DNA from: VRUE01 sp963703175
Lineage (GTDB): Bacteria; Actinomycetota; Thermoleophilia; Solirubrobacterales; 70-9
DNA: 64,000 bases
Assembly: GCA_963703175.1 (NCBI GenBank)
Contig: OY969794.1
Span: 2,790,001-2,854,000 of the forward strand
Direction of reading: 5' to 3'
The first letter of the stretch is position 1. Each line of letters opens with the position of its first letter. The notes under the pieces were generated by a model. The model was not told the origin of the DNA. It did no database searches and saw nothing but the letters and a program-made list of their open reading frames with translations. Shown here in pieces: positions 24,238 through 33,881 of this stretch. The translations under genes and the position numbers were made by a program.

Positions 24238-25878
24238 ATGCAGAAACAGATGGGTACCCGGAGCAGTGGAGGGCCGAGGTCGGTACCCCCCGAGATGCGG
24301 GGGTATTTCGCGCTGCTCTGCCTGGTCATGGCGATTTTGCTCGCTGTCCCGGCGGCGGCCTCGGCGTCGTTTCATCTGATCAAAGTGCGCGAGGTGTATT
24401 CGGGCCAGAGCGACGACAGCTATGTCGAGTTGCAGATGTATGCGAGCGGCCAGAATCTGCTCGGCGGCCACTCGATGACGCTCTACAACGCGAGTGGGAG
24501 CCTCGTCCACACCTCGACCTTCTCGTCTTCGCTGACCAATTTCGCCAACCAGCAGACGGTCTTGGTCGGCGATACGGCTGTGCAGACGGCCTTTGGTGTG
24601 GCGCCGGACCTCGTCGACGCGGGGTTGGCGATACCAGCGGCGGGTGGCGCCGCCTGCTGGAACGCGGGTGGCGTCCCGGCTGACTGCGTCGCCTGGGGGA
24701 ACTTCAATGGCGGCGCAGCGCTGCAGACGGCGACCGGCACGAGCGCCGGAACGCCGGCTTCAGCCAGCGGCATCTCGGCTGGAAAGGCGATTCGGAGGAC
24801 GATCAGCCCAGGCTGTCCGACCCTGCTCGAGGAAGCGGACGACAGCAACGACAGCGCGGCTGATTTCGCCGAGGTCGCTCCGGCCCCGCGAAACGATCAC
24901 AGTGCGATCACGGAGACGATCTGCGCCGGCGCGCCGAACACGGCAATTGACGACAGGCCTCCGCCGAGCTCGAACAGCGCCAGCGCCGAATTCACCTACG
25001 ACGCGCCGGGAGCGACCAGCTACGAATGCCGACTGGACGCAGCGGTCTTTGCCTCCTGTCCGGCGGGCGGCCCACAGATGTACACGAGCCTGACCGAGGG
25101 TAGTCACACCTTCCAGGTGCGCGGCATCAACGCCTCCGGGCCGGATCCGACTCCCGCGACCTATACCTGGACCGTGGACACGGTGGCGCCCTCGGCGAGC
25201 ATTACTACCCACCCACCCGACCCCAGCCCCGGCACCGCACCCTCGTTCAAATACAGCTCCAACGAGGGCTCCTCCAAATTCGAATGCAGGCTGACGCCGG
25301 TCGAGGCGACCTTCAGTGCGTGCAATACGCAGCCGAAGGTCTATTTGAAACTCGCCGACGGCGAATACGAATTCGAAGTGAGAGCAATCGACGCCGCCGG
25401 GAATGTGCAGCCTGTTGTGACGGTCTTTCCCTGGACCGTCGACGGCTCGCTCGCCGACACGACCCCACCGGAAACGTCGATCGGGACGAAGCCACCGGAC
25501 CCGAGCGGCAGCTCCACCGCCAACTTCACCTACTCGTCGAACGAGCCGGGCGCGACCTTCGAATGCGAGCTCGACGGGGGCGGGTTTACGGGCTGCGATG
25601 CCGCCGGCGTTACCTATACGAGCCTCAGCGCCGGCCAGCACAGCTTCCGGGTGCGCGCAATCGACACCAGCGCGAACACCGACCCAACTCCGGCCGGCTA
25701 CACCTTCAACGTCGTCCTGCCGCAGGTTTCAAGTCCGGCGCAATCGACAGGGACCGGCACGGCAGTCCCGGTTGCAGCCCCCGCGGCCAAACCGCCCGTC
25801 GTCAAACGCCATCGACATCGGCGGCGCCATCGCCACCACCATCATCGTCATCGCCCCCGACACGGGCACAAGCGATGA
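24238..25878 (+). CDS. secreted lamin-tail-like/Ig-like repeat protein with His-rich tail
   Basis: A 546-residue exported protein. After a signal peptide (hydrophobic core after MRGYFALLCL) comes a lamin-tail-like domain (FHLIKVREVY, YVELQMYASGQNLLGGHSM). Three Ig-like repeats follow, each with F/Y-x-YSSNEPGATFEC-like strands and HSFRVRAID-type strands. The C-terminus is a His/Arg-rich tail (RHRHHHHRHRPRHGHKR), likely metal- or polyanion-binding. The start may be 24238, 24250 or 24295; the last lies directly before the signal core. It overlaps its downstream paralogue by 4 bp. Confidence 0.75.
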   Translation: MQKQMGTRSSGGPRSVPPEMRGYFALLCLVMAILLAVPAAASASFHLIKVREVYSGQSDDSYVELQMYASGQNLLGGHSMTLYNASGSLVHTSTFSSSLTNFANQQTVLVGDTAVQTAFGVAPDLVDAGLAIPAAGGAACWNAGGVPADCVAWGNFNGGAALQTATGTSAGTPASASGISAGKAIRRTISPGCPTLLEEADDSNDSAADFAEVAPAPRNDHSAITETICAGAPNTAIDDRPPPSSNSASAEFTYDAPGATSYECRLDAAVFASCPAGGPQMYTSLTEGSHTFQVRGINASGPDPTPATYTWTVDTVAPSASITTHPPDPSPGTAPSFKYSSNEGSSKFECRLTPVEATFSACNTQPKVYLKLADGEYEFEVRAIDAAGNVQPVVTVFPWTVDGSLADTTPPETSIGTKPPDPSGSSTANFTYSSNEPGATFECELDGGGFTGCDAAGVTYTSLSAGQHSFRVRAIDTSANTDPTPAGYTFNVVLPQVSSPAQSTGTGTAVPVAAPAAKPPVVKRHRHRRRHRHHHHRHRPRHGHKR

Positions 25879-26834
25879 ACATTGGGCGCGCCTGCCCGGC
25901 GTCGAGCGTCATCGCTCTGACGCTAATGCTCTTCTTTGCACCGGTTGCATCGGCCACGTTTCACGAGATGTCGATCCGCGAGATCTACCCGGGCTCCATC
26001 GCCCATCCCAACTCCGAGTATGTAGAGCTGCAGATGTGGGCACCCGGCCAGAACTTCGTCGGCGGCCACCAGATCGGCATCTACGACGCCACGGGCGCGT
26101 CGGTGGGCACGGCTACCTTTCCCCAGGATGTCAGCGGGGACGTAAACCAAAGCACGCTGGTGGCGGCGACGCCGGAAGCCGAATCGGAATTCGGCTTCAC
26201 CGCGGATGCGGGATTCACCCCGGGTCTACTCGAACCGAGCGGCGGCGCCGTCTGCTGGGAAACGCTCGACTGTGTGGCCTGGGGCAACTTCCACGGCACG
26301 GTCAAATCCGCGGTCGGTCAGCCGGCTGCTGCTGCCGGTATCCCGGATGGCATGGCACTGCGGCGCACGATCGAACCTAACTGCCCGGCGCTGCTCGAGC
26401 CGGCCGATGACCGCGACAACAGCGCCGTCGACTTCGCCGCCGTCTTCCCTGGCCCACGGCCGAACTCCATCGGTCCCTCCGAGCACGCCTGCACATCGCA
26501 ATCCGCCGCCGGCGGCAATACCTCCCCCCCAAGCGACTTGCCCGGCAAAGTCGAGAAGCGACCCCAGACCCGCTTGCGCCGGCGACCGGGTCGCCTGACC
26601 CATGACCGCACGCCGACCTTCCGCTTCAGCTCGAGCATCCTGGGCTCTACCTACCTCTGCAAGCTCGACCGCGAGAGCTTCGAACGCTGCCACTCCCCTT
26701 TTACGACGGCCGAGCTTAGCTTTGGTCGGCACGTCTTCAAGGTCGAGGCCCGCGCCCCCGGCGGCGCGATCGACCGCTCGGCTGCGACTTACGGCTTCAA
26801 AGTCGAGAAGCCGAAGCGCGCCAAGCGTCCCTAG
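25875..26834 (+). CDS. secreted lamin-tail-like protein, tandem paralogue
   Basis: A 319-residue exported protein with signal peptide (IALTLMLFFAPVASA) and the same N-terminal domain as the preceding gene: FHEMSIREIYPG, YVELQMWAPGQNFVGGHQI, DCVAWGNFHG, ALRRTIEPNCPALLEPADD. It has one Ig-like repeat near the C-terminus (TFRFSSSILGSTYLCKLD). ATG at 25875 overlaps the previous stop as ATGA. The pair arose by duplication with loss or gain of repeats. A cell-surface or extracellular role is inferred; no enzyme motif is seen. Confidence 0.75.
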   Translation: MNIGRACPASSVIALTLMLFFAPVASATFHEMSIREIYPGSIAHPNSEYVELQMWAPGQNFVGGHQIGIYDATGASVGTATFPQDVSGDVNQSTLVAATPEAESEFGFTADAGFTPGLLEPSGGAVCWETLDCVAWGNFHGTVKSAVGQPAAAAGIPDGMALRRTIEPNCPALLEPADDRDNSAVDFAAVFPGPRPNSIGPSEHACTSQSAAGGNTSPPSDLPGKVEKRPQTRLRRRPGRLTHDRTPTFRFSSSILGSTYLCKLDRESFERCHSPFTTAELSFGRHVFKVEARAPGGAIDRSAATYGFKVEKPKRAKRP

Positions 26835-28639
26835 TCGGCGTAGAGCGCGTCGATCTCGGCGGCGTACTTGCGGTCGATCGGCTTGCGCTTGAGCTTCATC
26901 GTCGGGGTCAACTCATCGCCGCCCGGGACCCACTCGGTAGGGAGAATCTTGAACTTCTTGATCTGCTCGACCCGGGCCATGCGCTCGTTAGCAGCATCGA
27001 CGGCATCGCCGATCGCTTTCTGGACGGCCTCGTGCTCGGCAAGCTTCTCTAGCGAGGGGTCCTCAATGCCCTGTCCCTGTGCCCAGACAGGGGCGTAGTC
27101 GGCGTCGAGAACGATTAGGGCGACGTTGTAGCGGCGGCCGTCACCGATCGCGGTCACCTGGCCAATCAGAGGACTGGCGGTCTTCAGCTTTGCCTCGATC
27201 GAGGCCGGCGACATGTTCTTGCCGGCGGCATTGATGATCAGCTCCTTCTTGCGGTCGACGATGCGCAGGTATCCGTCCTCGTCGAGCTCACCGATGTCGC
27301 CGGTATGGAGCCAGCCTTCGGCGTCGATCGTCTCCGCGGTCTTCTCGGGCATGTTGCGGTAGCCGGGCATGTTGGCGTCGCTGCGGACCAATACCTCGCC
27401 ATCGGAGGCCAGCTTCAGCTCGACACCCGGCATCGGTGGGCCGACGGTGCCCAACTTGATCTTCTCCGGTGGGTTGCAAGTGGCGACCCCACAGGTCTCC
27501 GACATCCCCCAAAGCTCTCCCACGGGGATGCCGATCGCGTGAAAGAACTCCAGCACCTCGACCGGGGTCGGCGCGGCGCCGACGCTGACCGCGACCGCCT
27601 CGTCGAGGCCGAGCTGGTGGCGCAAGGCGGAGAACATCCCCTCCTCGGCGGTTTGTGCCGCTGCTGCTACGTCGTCAGGGACGGGCTCGCCCTTCTGTTC
27701 CAGCCGGACCCTTTCCAGCGCGGCCTCGAAGCCGAGCTCCACCGGCTCGCGTTGCTCGTCGGGGAGTCCGGCGAGCATCGCCTCGAGGCCCGCTTTCAAC
27801 TTCTCAAAGACGCGCGGTACGGCAAAGAACCAAGTCGGTCGGACCTCGGGAAGGAACTGGACGATTTCGCCTGGGTCGGGGCAGATCGCGATTTCGAGCC
27901 CTTTGACCACCGGCAGGTAATAGTTGGCGCCGCGCTCGGCGATATGCGCCGCGGGCAGCCAGGAGATCACCCGGCCGCCATTCTCAGGGAAGGGGACCAG
28001 GTCATCCACCGAGGCGACCAGCGTCAGCAGGTTGCGATGGGTGAGCTGGACCCCCTTCGGCGGTCCCGTGGTGCCGGAGGTGTAGATCAGGGTGAGCAGG
28101 TCGTCGGGTTCGACCGCGGCGCTGGAAGCGGAGGCATCGAAGCTCGGGTCGCGCTGTTCAAGCCCGACCAGCGTTTCCGTCCCTGCTTCGGCGTCGAGGA
28201 CGATCAGGTGCTTGATTCCGTCCAGGTCCTCGCGGGCGCGCTCGAACGCATCAAGGTAGGCGGCCTCCACGATGGCAACACGTGCTTCGGCGTCCCCGAC
28301 GACGTAGGCGATCTGCTCGGGCGAAGACGTCTGATAGATCGAGAAGGGCACCGCTCCGAGCGCCACGGCGGCGAGGTCACAGGCGACGAACTCGGCCCGG
28401 TTGGAGAGCATCAAGGCGACCGTGTCGCCCTTTTTCACGCCGAGCGAGGCGAGCCCCCCGGCGATGCGGTTTACCTGCGTGCTCAGTTCTGACCAGGTCT
28501 GCGTCCGCTCGCCGCTGCGCAGGGCGACGTCATCGCTCAAGCGCTCGACCGTGGCCAGGAACCCCTCATAAAGACTCGCCACCGGAAGCTCAGCCGCGGG
28601 ACCGCCGCTGACGTAGTTCTCCGCCGGTGCGATCTCCAT
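26831..28639 (-). CDS. long-chain acyl-CoA synthetase (AMP-forming)
   Basis: A 602-residue ANL-superfamily enzyme. The AMP-binding P-loop is LLTLIYTSGTTGPPKGVQLT, the A5 region is GELWGMSETCG, the hinge is GWLHTGDIGELDEDGYLRIV, and the catalytic-Lys end segment is PTMKLKRKPIDRKY. This matches the FadD15/long-chain acyl-CoA ligase type that activates fatty acids to acyl-CoA. It overlaps the rip gene by one base upstream and the paralogue gene end by 4 bp downstream. Confidence 0.88.
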   Translation of the reverse strand: MEIAPAENYVSGGPAAELPVASLYEGFLATVERLSDDVALRSGERTQTWSELSTQVNRIAGGLASLGVKKGDTVALMLSNRAEFVACDLAAVALGAVPFSIYQTSSPEQIAYVVGDAEARVAIVEAAYLDAFERAREDLDGIKHLIVLDAEAGTETLVGLEQRDPSFDASASSAAVEPDDLLTLIYTSGTTGPPKGVQLTHRNLLTLVASVDDLVPFPENGGRVISWLPAAHIAERGANYYLPVVKGLEIAICPDPGEIVQFLPEVRPTWFFAVPRVFEKLKAGLEAMLAGLPDEQREPVELGFEAALERVRLEQKGEPVPDDVAAAAQTAEEGMFSALRHQLGLDEAVAVSVGAAPTPVEVLEFFHAIGIPVGELWGMSETCGVATCNPPEKIKLGTVGPPMPGVELKLASDGEVLVRSDANMPGYRNMPEKTAETIDAEGWLHTGDIGELDEDGYLRIVDRKKELIINAAGKNMSPASIEAKLKTASPLIGQVTAIGDGRRYNVALIVLDADYAPVWAQGQGIEDPSLEKLAEHEAVQKAIGDAVDAANERMARVEQIKKFKILPTEWVPGGDELTPTMKLKRKPIDRKYAAEIDALYAD

Positions 28640-29733
28640 CAGCGAACGTTGAAGCCTTCGCCGGTTAGGCGGCCGATGTCATTGGACAGGCCGAGGAAGA
28701 AGAGCATGATCACGAGCACAAAGCCGATCGCGCTGGCGCGCTCCATAACCCGGAAGGGGACCTGCTTGCCGCGCACTTTCTCCACCAGGCTCCAAAAGAT
28801 ATGTCCCCCGTCGAGGGGTAGGAAGGGGAAGAGGTTGATCAAACCAAGGGAAAGGCTGACCAGCGCGAGCAGGATCAGAGCCTGGCTGGCGCCGAACTTG
28901 TCGATCGTCTGATGGGCCACGTCGCTGACGCCGACGACCCCCAACACTTCCTTGCGATGCTTCTCTTCGAGCAGATGGGAGAAGACAGTGACGGTTCCGC
29001 TCGTGACCATCCACATCCCGTCCAGCGCATGGTTCGCGGCCCCGCCAACGCCGTATTCGGCGGGAGCACTGCCATAGCCAAAGCCGATCCTGGTGTGCCC
29101 AAGGGCCGCTTCATATTCGGGCCGCACCGAGATCGTTCTCAACTCTCCATCGCGCCTGACCGTCACATTTACCGGCGTCGCGGCCCGGCATCCATCCACT
29201 TGCTCGCCGGCACAGCGATGCGATGAAACCTGGTCGACGAACTTATTGAGCCGCTCGTCGATGGTCAGCTGTGGATAGCGCCTGCCGTCGATTGCGATGA
29301 CTTCGTCGCCTTCCTGCAAGACCATGGCTGCGGGTGATCCGGGAACGATGTCCCCCACGGTCTGGGTGGCCTTCTGGCCGCTGACCAGGAAGACGAAAAA
29401 GAGGATCGCGAAGGCAAGCACGATGTTCACCGCCGGTCCCGCACCGATCACGACGATTCGCTTCCACACTGGCTGTTCGTAGTAGCCGCGATGCTCTTCC
29501 CCCGGCGGCAATTTGTCATCCGGGTTCATGCCGCTGATTTTCACGTAGCCGCCAGCCGGGATTGCGGCGATCCCGTACTCGGTCTCGCCTCGCTTGACCG
29601 AGAACAGCTTTGGCCCGAAGAAGAGGAAGAACTTCTCCACCCGCATTCCGGTCGCCTTGGCGGCAAAGAAGTGGCCGGCCTCGTGCAGAATGATCAACGC
29701 CGAGAAGCCGAGGAAGATGTAGAGCCAGCTCAT
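28639..29733 (-). CDS. site-2 protease family membrane zinc metalloprotease (RseP/Rip1 type)
   Basis: A 364-residue intramembrane protease. The zinc site HEAGH is at residues 17-21 and the second ligand motif is FLPLDGGHIFWSLVEKVRG near the C-terminus, with a PDZ domain (GSPAAMVLQEGDEVIAIDGR) between. It cleaves membrane anti-sigma factors or signal-peptide remnants. The gene order dxr-rip is conserved in actinobacteria (mycobacterial dxr-rip1-ispG). Confidence 0.92.
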   Translation of the reverse strand: MSWLYIFLGFSALIILHEAGHFFAAKATGMRVEKFFLFFGPKLFSVKRGETEYGIAAIPAGGYVKISGMNPDDKLPPGEEHRGYYEQPVWKRIVVIGAGPAVNIVLAFAILFFVFLVSGQKATQTVGDIVPGSPAAMVLQEGDEVIAIDGRRYPQLTIDERLNKFVDQVSSHRCAGEQVDGCRAATPVNVTVRRDGELRTISVRPEYEAALGHTRIGFGYGSAPAEYGVGGAANHALDGMWMVTSGTVTVFSHLLEEKHRKEVLGVVGVSDVAHQTIDKFGASQALILLALVSLSLGLINLFPFLPLDGGHIFWSLVEKVRGKQVPFRVMERASAIGFVLVIMLFFLGLSNDIGRLTGEGFNVR

Positions 29734-30875
29734 ACCTTGGCCAACCCTCCGACCTGCTCCTCGGTGCGGCGACGGGCCTCGGCATCGGTGGCGAAGAGAT
29801 CTTCGAAGTGGGTCACCGGCGCGGCGGGCATCTGCTCGAGCACGCGCTCGATTGCCGCGGCGATCGCGGTGAACTCGATCCGGCCGTCGAGGAAGGCGGC
29901 GACCGCTACCTCGTCGGCGGCATTGAGTACACAGGGCGCCGTCCCCCCCGCCCTGCCGGCCTCAAGCGCCAGACGGAGGCAGGCGAAGGTCTCGAGGTCG
30001 GGCGGCTCGAAGCTGAGCTCGCCGACCGCAGCGAGGTCGAGTCGAGGCACCTTGACGTCGGCGCGCTCGGGGAAGTGCAGCGCGTAGGAGATCGGCACCC
30101 GCATATCCGGGTAGCCAAGGTGGGCCAAGCTAGCGCCGTCGTTGAGGTCGATCAAGGAGTGGACGATCGACTGCGGGTGGACAACGACAGCGATCCGTTC
30201 ATAGGGCACGCCGAACAGGTGGTGCGCCTCGATCGCCTCAAAGCCCTTATTCATCAGCGTCGCCGAGTCGATCGTGATTCGCCCTCCCATCTTCCAGGTG
30301 GGATGCGCAAGGGCGTCCTCGACGCTGACCCCGGCCAGGTCGCTGCGGCCGCGGAAGGGCCCGCCGGAGGCGGTCAGCACCAATCTTTCGATCGTTCCCG
30401 GCTGCTCTGCTCCAATCAGCTGAAAGAGCGCCGAGTGCTCGGAATCAACCGGGAGCAGCCTGGCCCCGGTTGCCTCAGCCAGCGCCGTAGTCAGCTCGCC
30501 GCCGATCACCAAGCTCTCCTTGTTGGCGAGGGCGACGTCGATCCCCTCGCCGAGGGCGAACACGGTCGGACCGAGGCCCGCTGCGCCCACCATTCCGTTG
30601 AGGACGAGGTCTGCGCCGGAGGCCGCGATCAGCTCACGTACACCCTCCTCGCCGTTGAGCACACGCCCATCCCAGGCAGAGCGCGCCCGTTCGGCAGCCT
30701 CAGGATTAGCGAGGGCAACCGTCGGTACGCCGTGCTGTCGCGCTTGCTCCAGCACCTGTTCCCAGCTCGATCCGGCAGCCAGGCCGACGACCTGCAGCTC
30801 CTCAGAGGCCCGGACGATCTCCAAAGCCTGAGTTCCGATCGATCCCGTCGATCCAAGTATCACGACCCTCTTCAT
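29730..30875 (-). CDS. dxr: 1-deoxy-D-xylulose 5-phosphate reductoisomerase
   Basis: A 381-residue enzyme with NADPH-binding ILGSTGSIGTQALEIV, catalytic-site segments ALANKESLVIGGEL and LLPVDSEHSALFQ, and TASGGPFRGRSDL. It catalyses the first committed step of the MEP pathway. The start lies 82 bp downstream of cdsA on the same strand, with a strong hairpin between. Its 3' end overlaps rip by 4 bp. Confidence 0.95.
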   Translation of the reverse strand: MKRVVILGSTGSIGTQALEIVRASEELQVVGLAAGSSWEQVLEQARQHGVPTVALANPEAAERARSAWDGRVLNGEEGVRELIAASGADLVLNGMVGAAGLGPTVFALGEGIDVALANKESLVIGGELTTALAEATGARLLPVDSEHSALFQLIGAEQPGTIERLVLTASGGPFRGRSDLAGVSVEDALAHPTWKMGGRITIDSATLMNKGFEAIEAHHLFGVPYERIAVVVHPQSIVHSLIDLNDGASLAHLGYPDMRVPISYALHFPERADVKVPRLDLAAVGELSFEPPDLETFACLRLALEAGRAGGTAPCVLNAADEVAVAAFLDGRIEFTAIAAAIERVLEQMPAAPVTHFEDLFATDAEARRRTEEQVGGLAKV

Positions 30876-30911
30876 CGAAGACAGAGCATAGGGACGAACG
30901 GCGCTGTCCCA

Positions 30912-30956
30912 CGAAACCGCAAAAACCCTTCTTCAGGACGGGTTTTTGCGGTTTCG
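30912..30956 (-). terminator. 17-bp perfect stem hairpin after cdsA
   Basis: CGAAACCGCAAAAACCC (30912-30928) and GGGTTTTTGCGGTTTCG (30940-30956) pair perfectly around an 11-nt loop. It begins one base after the cdsA stop codon and lies before dxr. The stem contains A5/T5 runs. It probably terminates or attenuates transcription between cdsA and dxr, or stabilises the upstream mRNA. Confidence 0.65.
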
Positions 30957-30957
30957 A

Positions 30958-31851
30958 TCAGTAGACCAGCTGGACGGAGAGGTAGTAGCCGACCACGATC
31001 GTGAAGAAGACGGCATCGAGGCGGTCGAGCAGCCCACCGTGGGGACCGAAGAGCTTGCCGGTGTCCTTCTTGCCCAGGTCACGCTTGACCATCGAGGCAA
31101 AGAGGTCTCCGATCGGGCCGATCGCCGCCACCGCGGCGCCGATGATCAAAGCGTCGGCTCCAGAGAGCCAGTTTTGGTAGAGGCCGGCAAACCAGAAGGC
31201 CATCGTGCCGATCAGGAAGCCGCCGACGAGGCCCTCAATCGTCTTGTTGGGCGAGAGGTCGGGTGCGATCCGATGCGAGCCGAACATGCGACCGGTGGCG
31301 TAGGCGCCGGTATCGGTGGCAAAGGTGCCGACGAGGACATCAATGAGGAGTGCCGCGCCGTGATCGGGCAGATCACGGAGCAGCACAGCGTGGACCAGTG
31401 GCAGGCCGATCCAGACTGCACCAAGGACGGTTACCCCCATCGCCACCACTACCTCCTCACGTGGCCGCATCCGTGCGGCGAAGAAAAAGAGCAGCGGGAA
31501 AGATGCAGTGACGACGAGGAGCACGTTGAAGGCGGTGCCAAAGTAGGCGGCGGCGACCATCGCGACGACGGCTATGTAGGCGGCCATCTGCACTGGGCGC
31601 AATGGCGCCGTCATCAGGAAGTACTCGCGTAGGCAGAGCAGCCCGATGCCGACCATTGCCAGAGCGAAGACAGGGCCACCGAGGACGACGATCGCGATCG
31701 CGAAGACGATCCAGGGAATGGCGACGAGAATTCGTCGCGCGGTCTCGCCATTGAGAACCGCGCGTCGCTCGCGTCGCGGTTCACGCGGCGGGCGCTCGGG
31801 TGGCGGCGGGTCCTCCGCGAACATCTCGTCGTCGAAAAGGTCTTGGACCAT
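30958..31851 (-). CDS. cdsA: phosphatidate cytidylyltransferase
   Basis: A 297-residue membrane protein with an N-terminal charged tail rich in Pro/Arg and about eight membrane helices. The signature SPNKTIEGLVGGFLIGTMAF and GDLFASMVKRDLGKKDTGKL with FGPHGGLLDRLDAVFF are present. It makes CDP-diacylglycerol, the precursor used by PgsA. It abuts uppS with no gap, as in the common frr-uppS-cdsA-dxr-rip order. Confidence 0.93.
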   Translation of the reverse strand: MVQDLFDDEMFAEDPPPPERPPREPRRERRAVLNGETARRILVAIPWIVFAIAIVVLGGPVFALAMVGIGLLCLREYFLMTAPLRPVQMAAYIAVVAMVAAAYFGTAFNVLLVVTASFPLLFFFAARMRPREEVVVAMGVTVLGAVWIGLPLVHAVLLRDLPDHGAALLIDVLVGTFATDTGAYATGRMFGSHRIAPDLSPNKTIEGLVGGFLIGTMAFWFAGLYQNWLSGADALIIGAAVAAIGPIGDLFASMVKRDLGKKDTGKLFGPHGGLLDRLDAVFFTIVVGYYLSVQLVY

Positions 31852-32523
31852 CTAGAGCCGCTTCCCGAAGCGCCGGCGCCGCGCCTCGAATTCGCCCAGG
31901 GACTGCTCAAAGGCCTCACGGCCGAAGTCGGGCCAGAGCTCGTCGCGGAAGACCAGCTCTGAGTAGGCGCACTGCCAGAGCAGGTAATTGGAAATCCGTT
32001 GCTCGCCGCTGGTCCGGATCAAGAGGTCTGGGTCGTGCATCTCTGGCGCGTAGAGGTGTTGGCGGAACTCCTCCTCGGAGTCTCCCTTGAACTTTCGCGC
32101 CGCGTCGATGATCTCCGCCCGGCCGCCGTAGTTGAAGGCGACAAAGAGAGAGATGCGGTCGTTCTTGGCGGTCGTCACCTCCGCCCACTCCATCCGTTCG
32201 AGCAGCTCCTTGGCGACGCCATCGCGGCGGCCGACGAAGCGCATTCGCACGCCTTCCTCGTGTAGTTCGGGCGTCTCGGCGTCGATCCGCTCACCGAACA
32301 TCTGCATCAAGCCCTGGACCTCCTCGGTCGGCCGCGCCCAGTTCTCGGTCGAGAAGGAGAAGACGGTCAGCTCCTTAACGCCGAGCTCGGCCGCGTCGCG
32401 CAGTCGTGCTTTAACCGTGTCGGCCCCAGCGCGGTGCCCCTCGAGCACCGGCAAGCCGCGCTGCTGCGCCCAGCGCCCGTTGCCATCGGTGATGATCGCG
32501 ACGTACCGCGCGGAGGCGCTCAC
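31852..32523 (-). CDS. uppS: isoprenyl (undecaprenyl) diphosphate synthase
   Basis: A 223-residue cis-prenyltransferase. The catalytic Asp is D13 in IITDGNGRWAQQRGLP; GHRAGADTVK, FSTENWARP and LIRTSGEQRISNYLLWQ are the other conserved boxes, and the C-terminal RRRRFG follows. It makes the C55 (or other length) carrier lipid for peptidoglycan. It overlaps frr by 4 bp. Confidence 0.94.
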   Translation of the reverse strand: MSASARYVAIITDGNGRWAQQRGLPVLEGHRAGADTVKARLRDAAELGVKELTVFSFSTENWARPTEEVQGLMQMFGERIDAETPELHEEGVRMRFVGRRDGVAKELLERMEWAEVTTAKNDRISLFVAFNYGGRAEIIDAARKFKGDSEEEFRQHLYAPEMHDPDLLIRTSGEQRISNYLLWQCAYSELVFRDELWPDFGREAFEQSLGEFEARRRRFGKRL

Positions 32524-33083
32524 ACCTCCAGGATCTCCTCTTCCTTCCCTTTCAAGTGCTCGTCGATCTCGGCGATCGCCTCGTCGGTCTGCTTCTGCAG
32601 GGCAGCCTCGGCGCGCCGCTCGTCGTCCTCGCCCGCTTCCCCCTCTTTTTTCAGGTCACGCAAGTCCTGCATCGTGTCGCGGCGGATGTTGCGGATCGCG
32701 ATTCGACCGTCCTCGGCAACTCCGTGCACCACCTTGACCATCTCGCGGCGACGCTCCTCGGTCAGCTCGGGGATCTGCAGGCGGATTACGTTGCCATCGT
32801 TGCTGGGGGTGAGGCCAACGTCGGACTCTTGGATCGCTTTCTCGATCTCGCCGATCGAACCCTTGTCGAAGGGGGTCACGGTGAGCAGGCGAGCATCCGA
32901 AGCAGCGATGTTGGCGAGCTGCTTGAGCGCCGTCGGCGTGCCGTAGTAGTCGACCGAGATCCGGTCGAGGAGATGGGGAGAAGCACGGCCGGTGCGCACC
33001 GTGGCCAGCTCGCCACGGCTCGATTCGACCGATTTCTGCATGCGGTCTTCGGCGTCCTTAAGCAGCTCGTCGATCAGCTCCAC
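32520..33083 (-). CDS. frr: ribosome recycling factor
   Basis: A 187-residue RRF of usual length. Conserved segments are RTGRASPHLLDRISVDYYGT, LLTVTPFDKGSIGEIEKAI and RLQIPELTEERRREMVKVVH. It splits post-termination ribosomes with EF-G. It sits between pyrH (19-bp gap) and uppS (4-bp overlap) in the usual order. Confidence 0.95.
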   Translation of the reverse strand: MELIDELLKDAEDRMQKSVESSRGELATVRTGRASPHLLDRISVDYYGTPTALKQLANIAASDARLLTVTPFDKGSIGEIEKAIQESDVGLTPSNDGNVIRLQIPELTEERRREMVKVVHGVAEDGRIAIRNIRRDTMQDLRDLKKEGEAGEDDERRAEAALQKQTDEAIAEIDEHLKGKEEEILEV

Positions 33084-33102
33084 TGGGTCCTCTCTCCGGT
33101 CG

Positions 33103-33825
33103 TTAGGCGGCGCTGGAGACCAGCGTGCCGACCTTCTCGCCGCCGACGATCCTATCTATGTTGCTCTCATTGCCCATGTTGAAGACGTAGATCGGCAGAT
33201 CGTTGTCCATGCAGAGCGACAGCGCGGTCGAGTCCATCACTTTGAGGCCGCGCTCGATCGCCTCGCGGTGGCTGATTGTGGGGATGAACTTTGCCTCCGG
33301 ATTCGTCGCCGGGTCGGAGTCATAGACGCCTTCGACTCCGTTCTTTGCCATCAGGATCGCCTCCGCGTGGATCTCAAGTGCGCGCAGGGCAGCTGCGGTA
33401 TCGGTGGTGAAGAACGGGTTGCCGGTGCCGGCAGCGAAGATCACCACACGGCCCTTCTCCAGGTGGCGCATCGCGCGGCGGCGGATGTAGGGCTCGGCAA
33501 CCTCCTGGACCGCGATCGCCGACATTACCCGGGTGTGCTCACCAATCTTCTCCAGGGCGTCCTGCAGGGTCAGCGCGTTGAGCACGGTTGCCAGCATGCC
33601 CATGTAGTCGCCGGTGGCACGGTCCATCCCAGCCGCGGCGCCTTGCAGGCCGCGGTAGATGTTGCCAGCGCCAACCACGATCGCCACCTCCACCCCCTGG
33701 GCCCGCACCGCTGCCACTTGGCGGGCGATGCGCTCTACCTCGGCGGCATCGGTGCCGTGATCGCGCTCGCCCATCAGCGCCTCTCCCGAGAGCTTCAGGA
33801 GGATGCGGCTGAACTTAGAGCCCAT
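33103..33825 (-). CDS. pyrH: UMP kinase
   Basis: A 240-residue amino-acid-kinase-fold protein. Conserved segments are ILLKLSGEALMG, VVGAGNIYRG, RVVIFAAGTGNPFFTTDTAA and KNGVEGVYDSDP. It phosphorylates UMP to UDP. I chose ATG at 33825; ATG 33843 is in frame. An IS1595 element begins about 57 bp upstream, separating pyrH from tsf and any original operon promoter. Confidence 0.94.
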   Translation of the reverse strand: MGSKFSRILLKLSGEALMGERDHGTDAAEVERIARQVAAVRAQGVEVAIVVGAGNIYRGLQGAAAGMDRATGDYMGMLATVLNALTLQDALEKIGEHTRVMSAIAVQEVAEPYIRRRAMRHLEKGRVVIFAAGTGNPFFTTDTAAALRALEIHAEAILMAKNGVEGVYDSDPATNPEAKFIPTISHREAIERGLKVMDSTALSLCMDNDLPIYVFNMGNESNIDRIVGGEKVGTLVSSAA

Positions 33826-33881
33826 CCGAAGACCCCCGCGCACGCCTGACGGCGGCGGACGCTGCGCGGTGCGGCGTCCTC

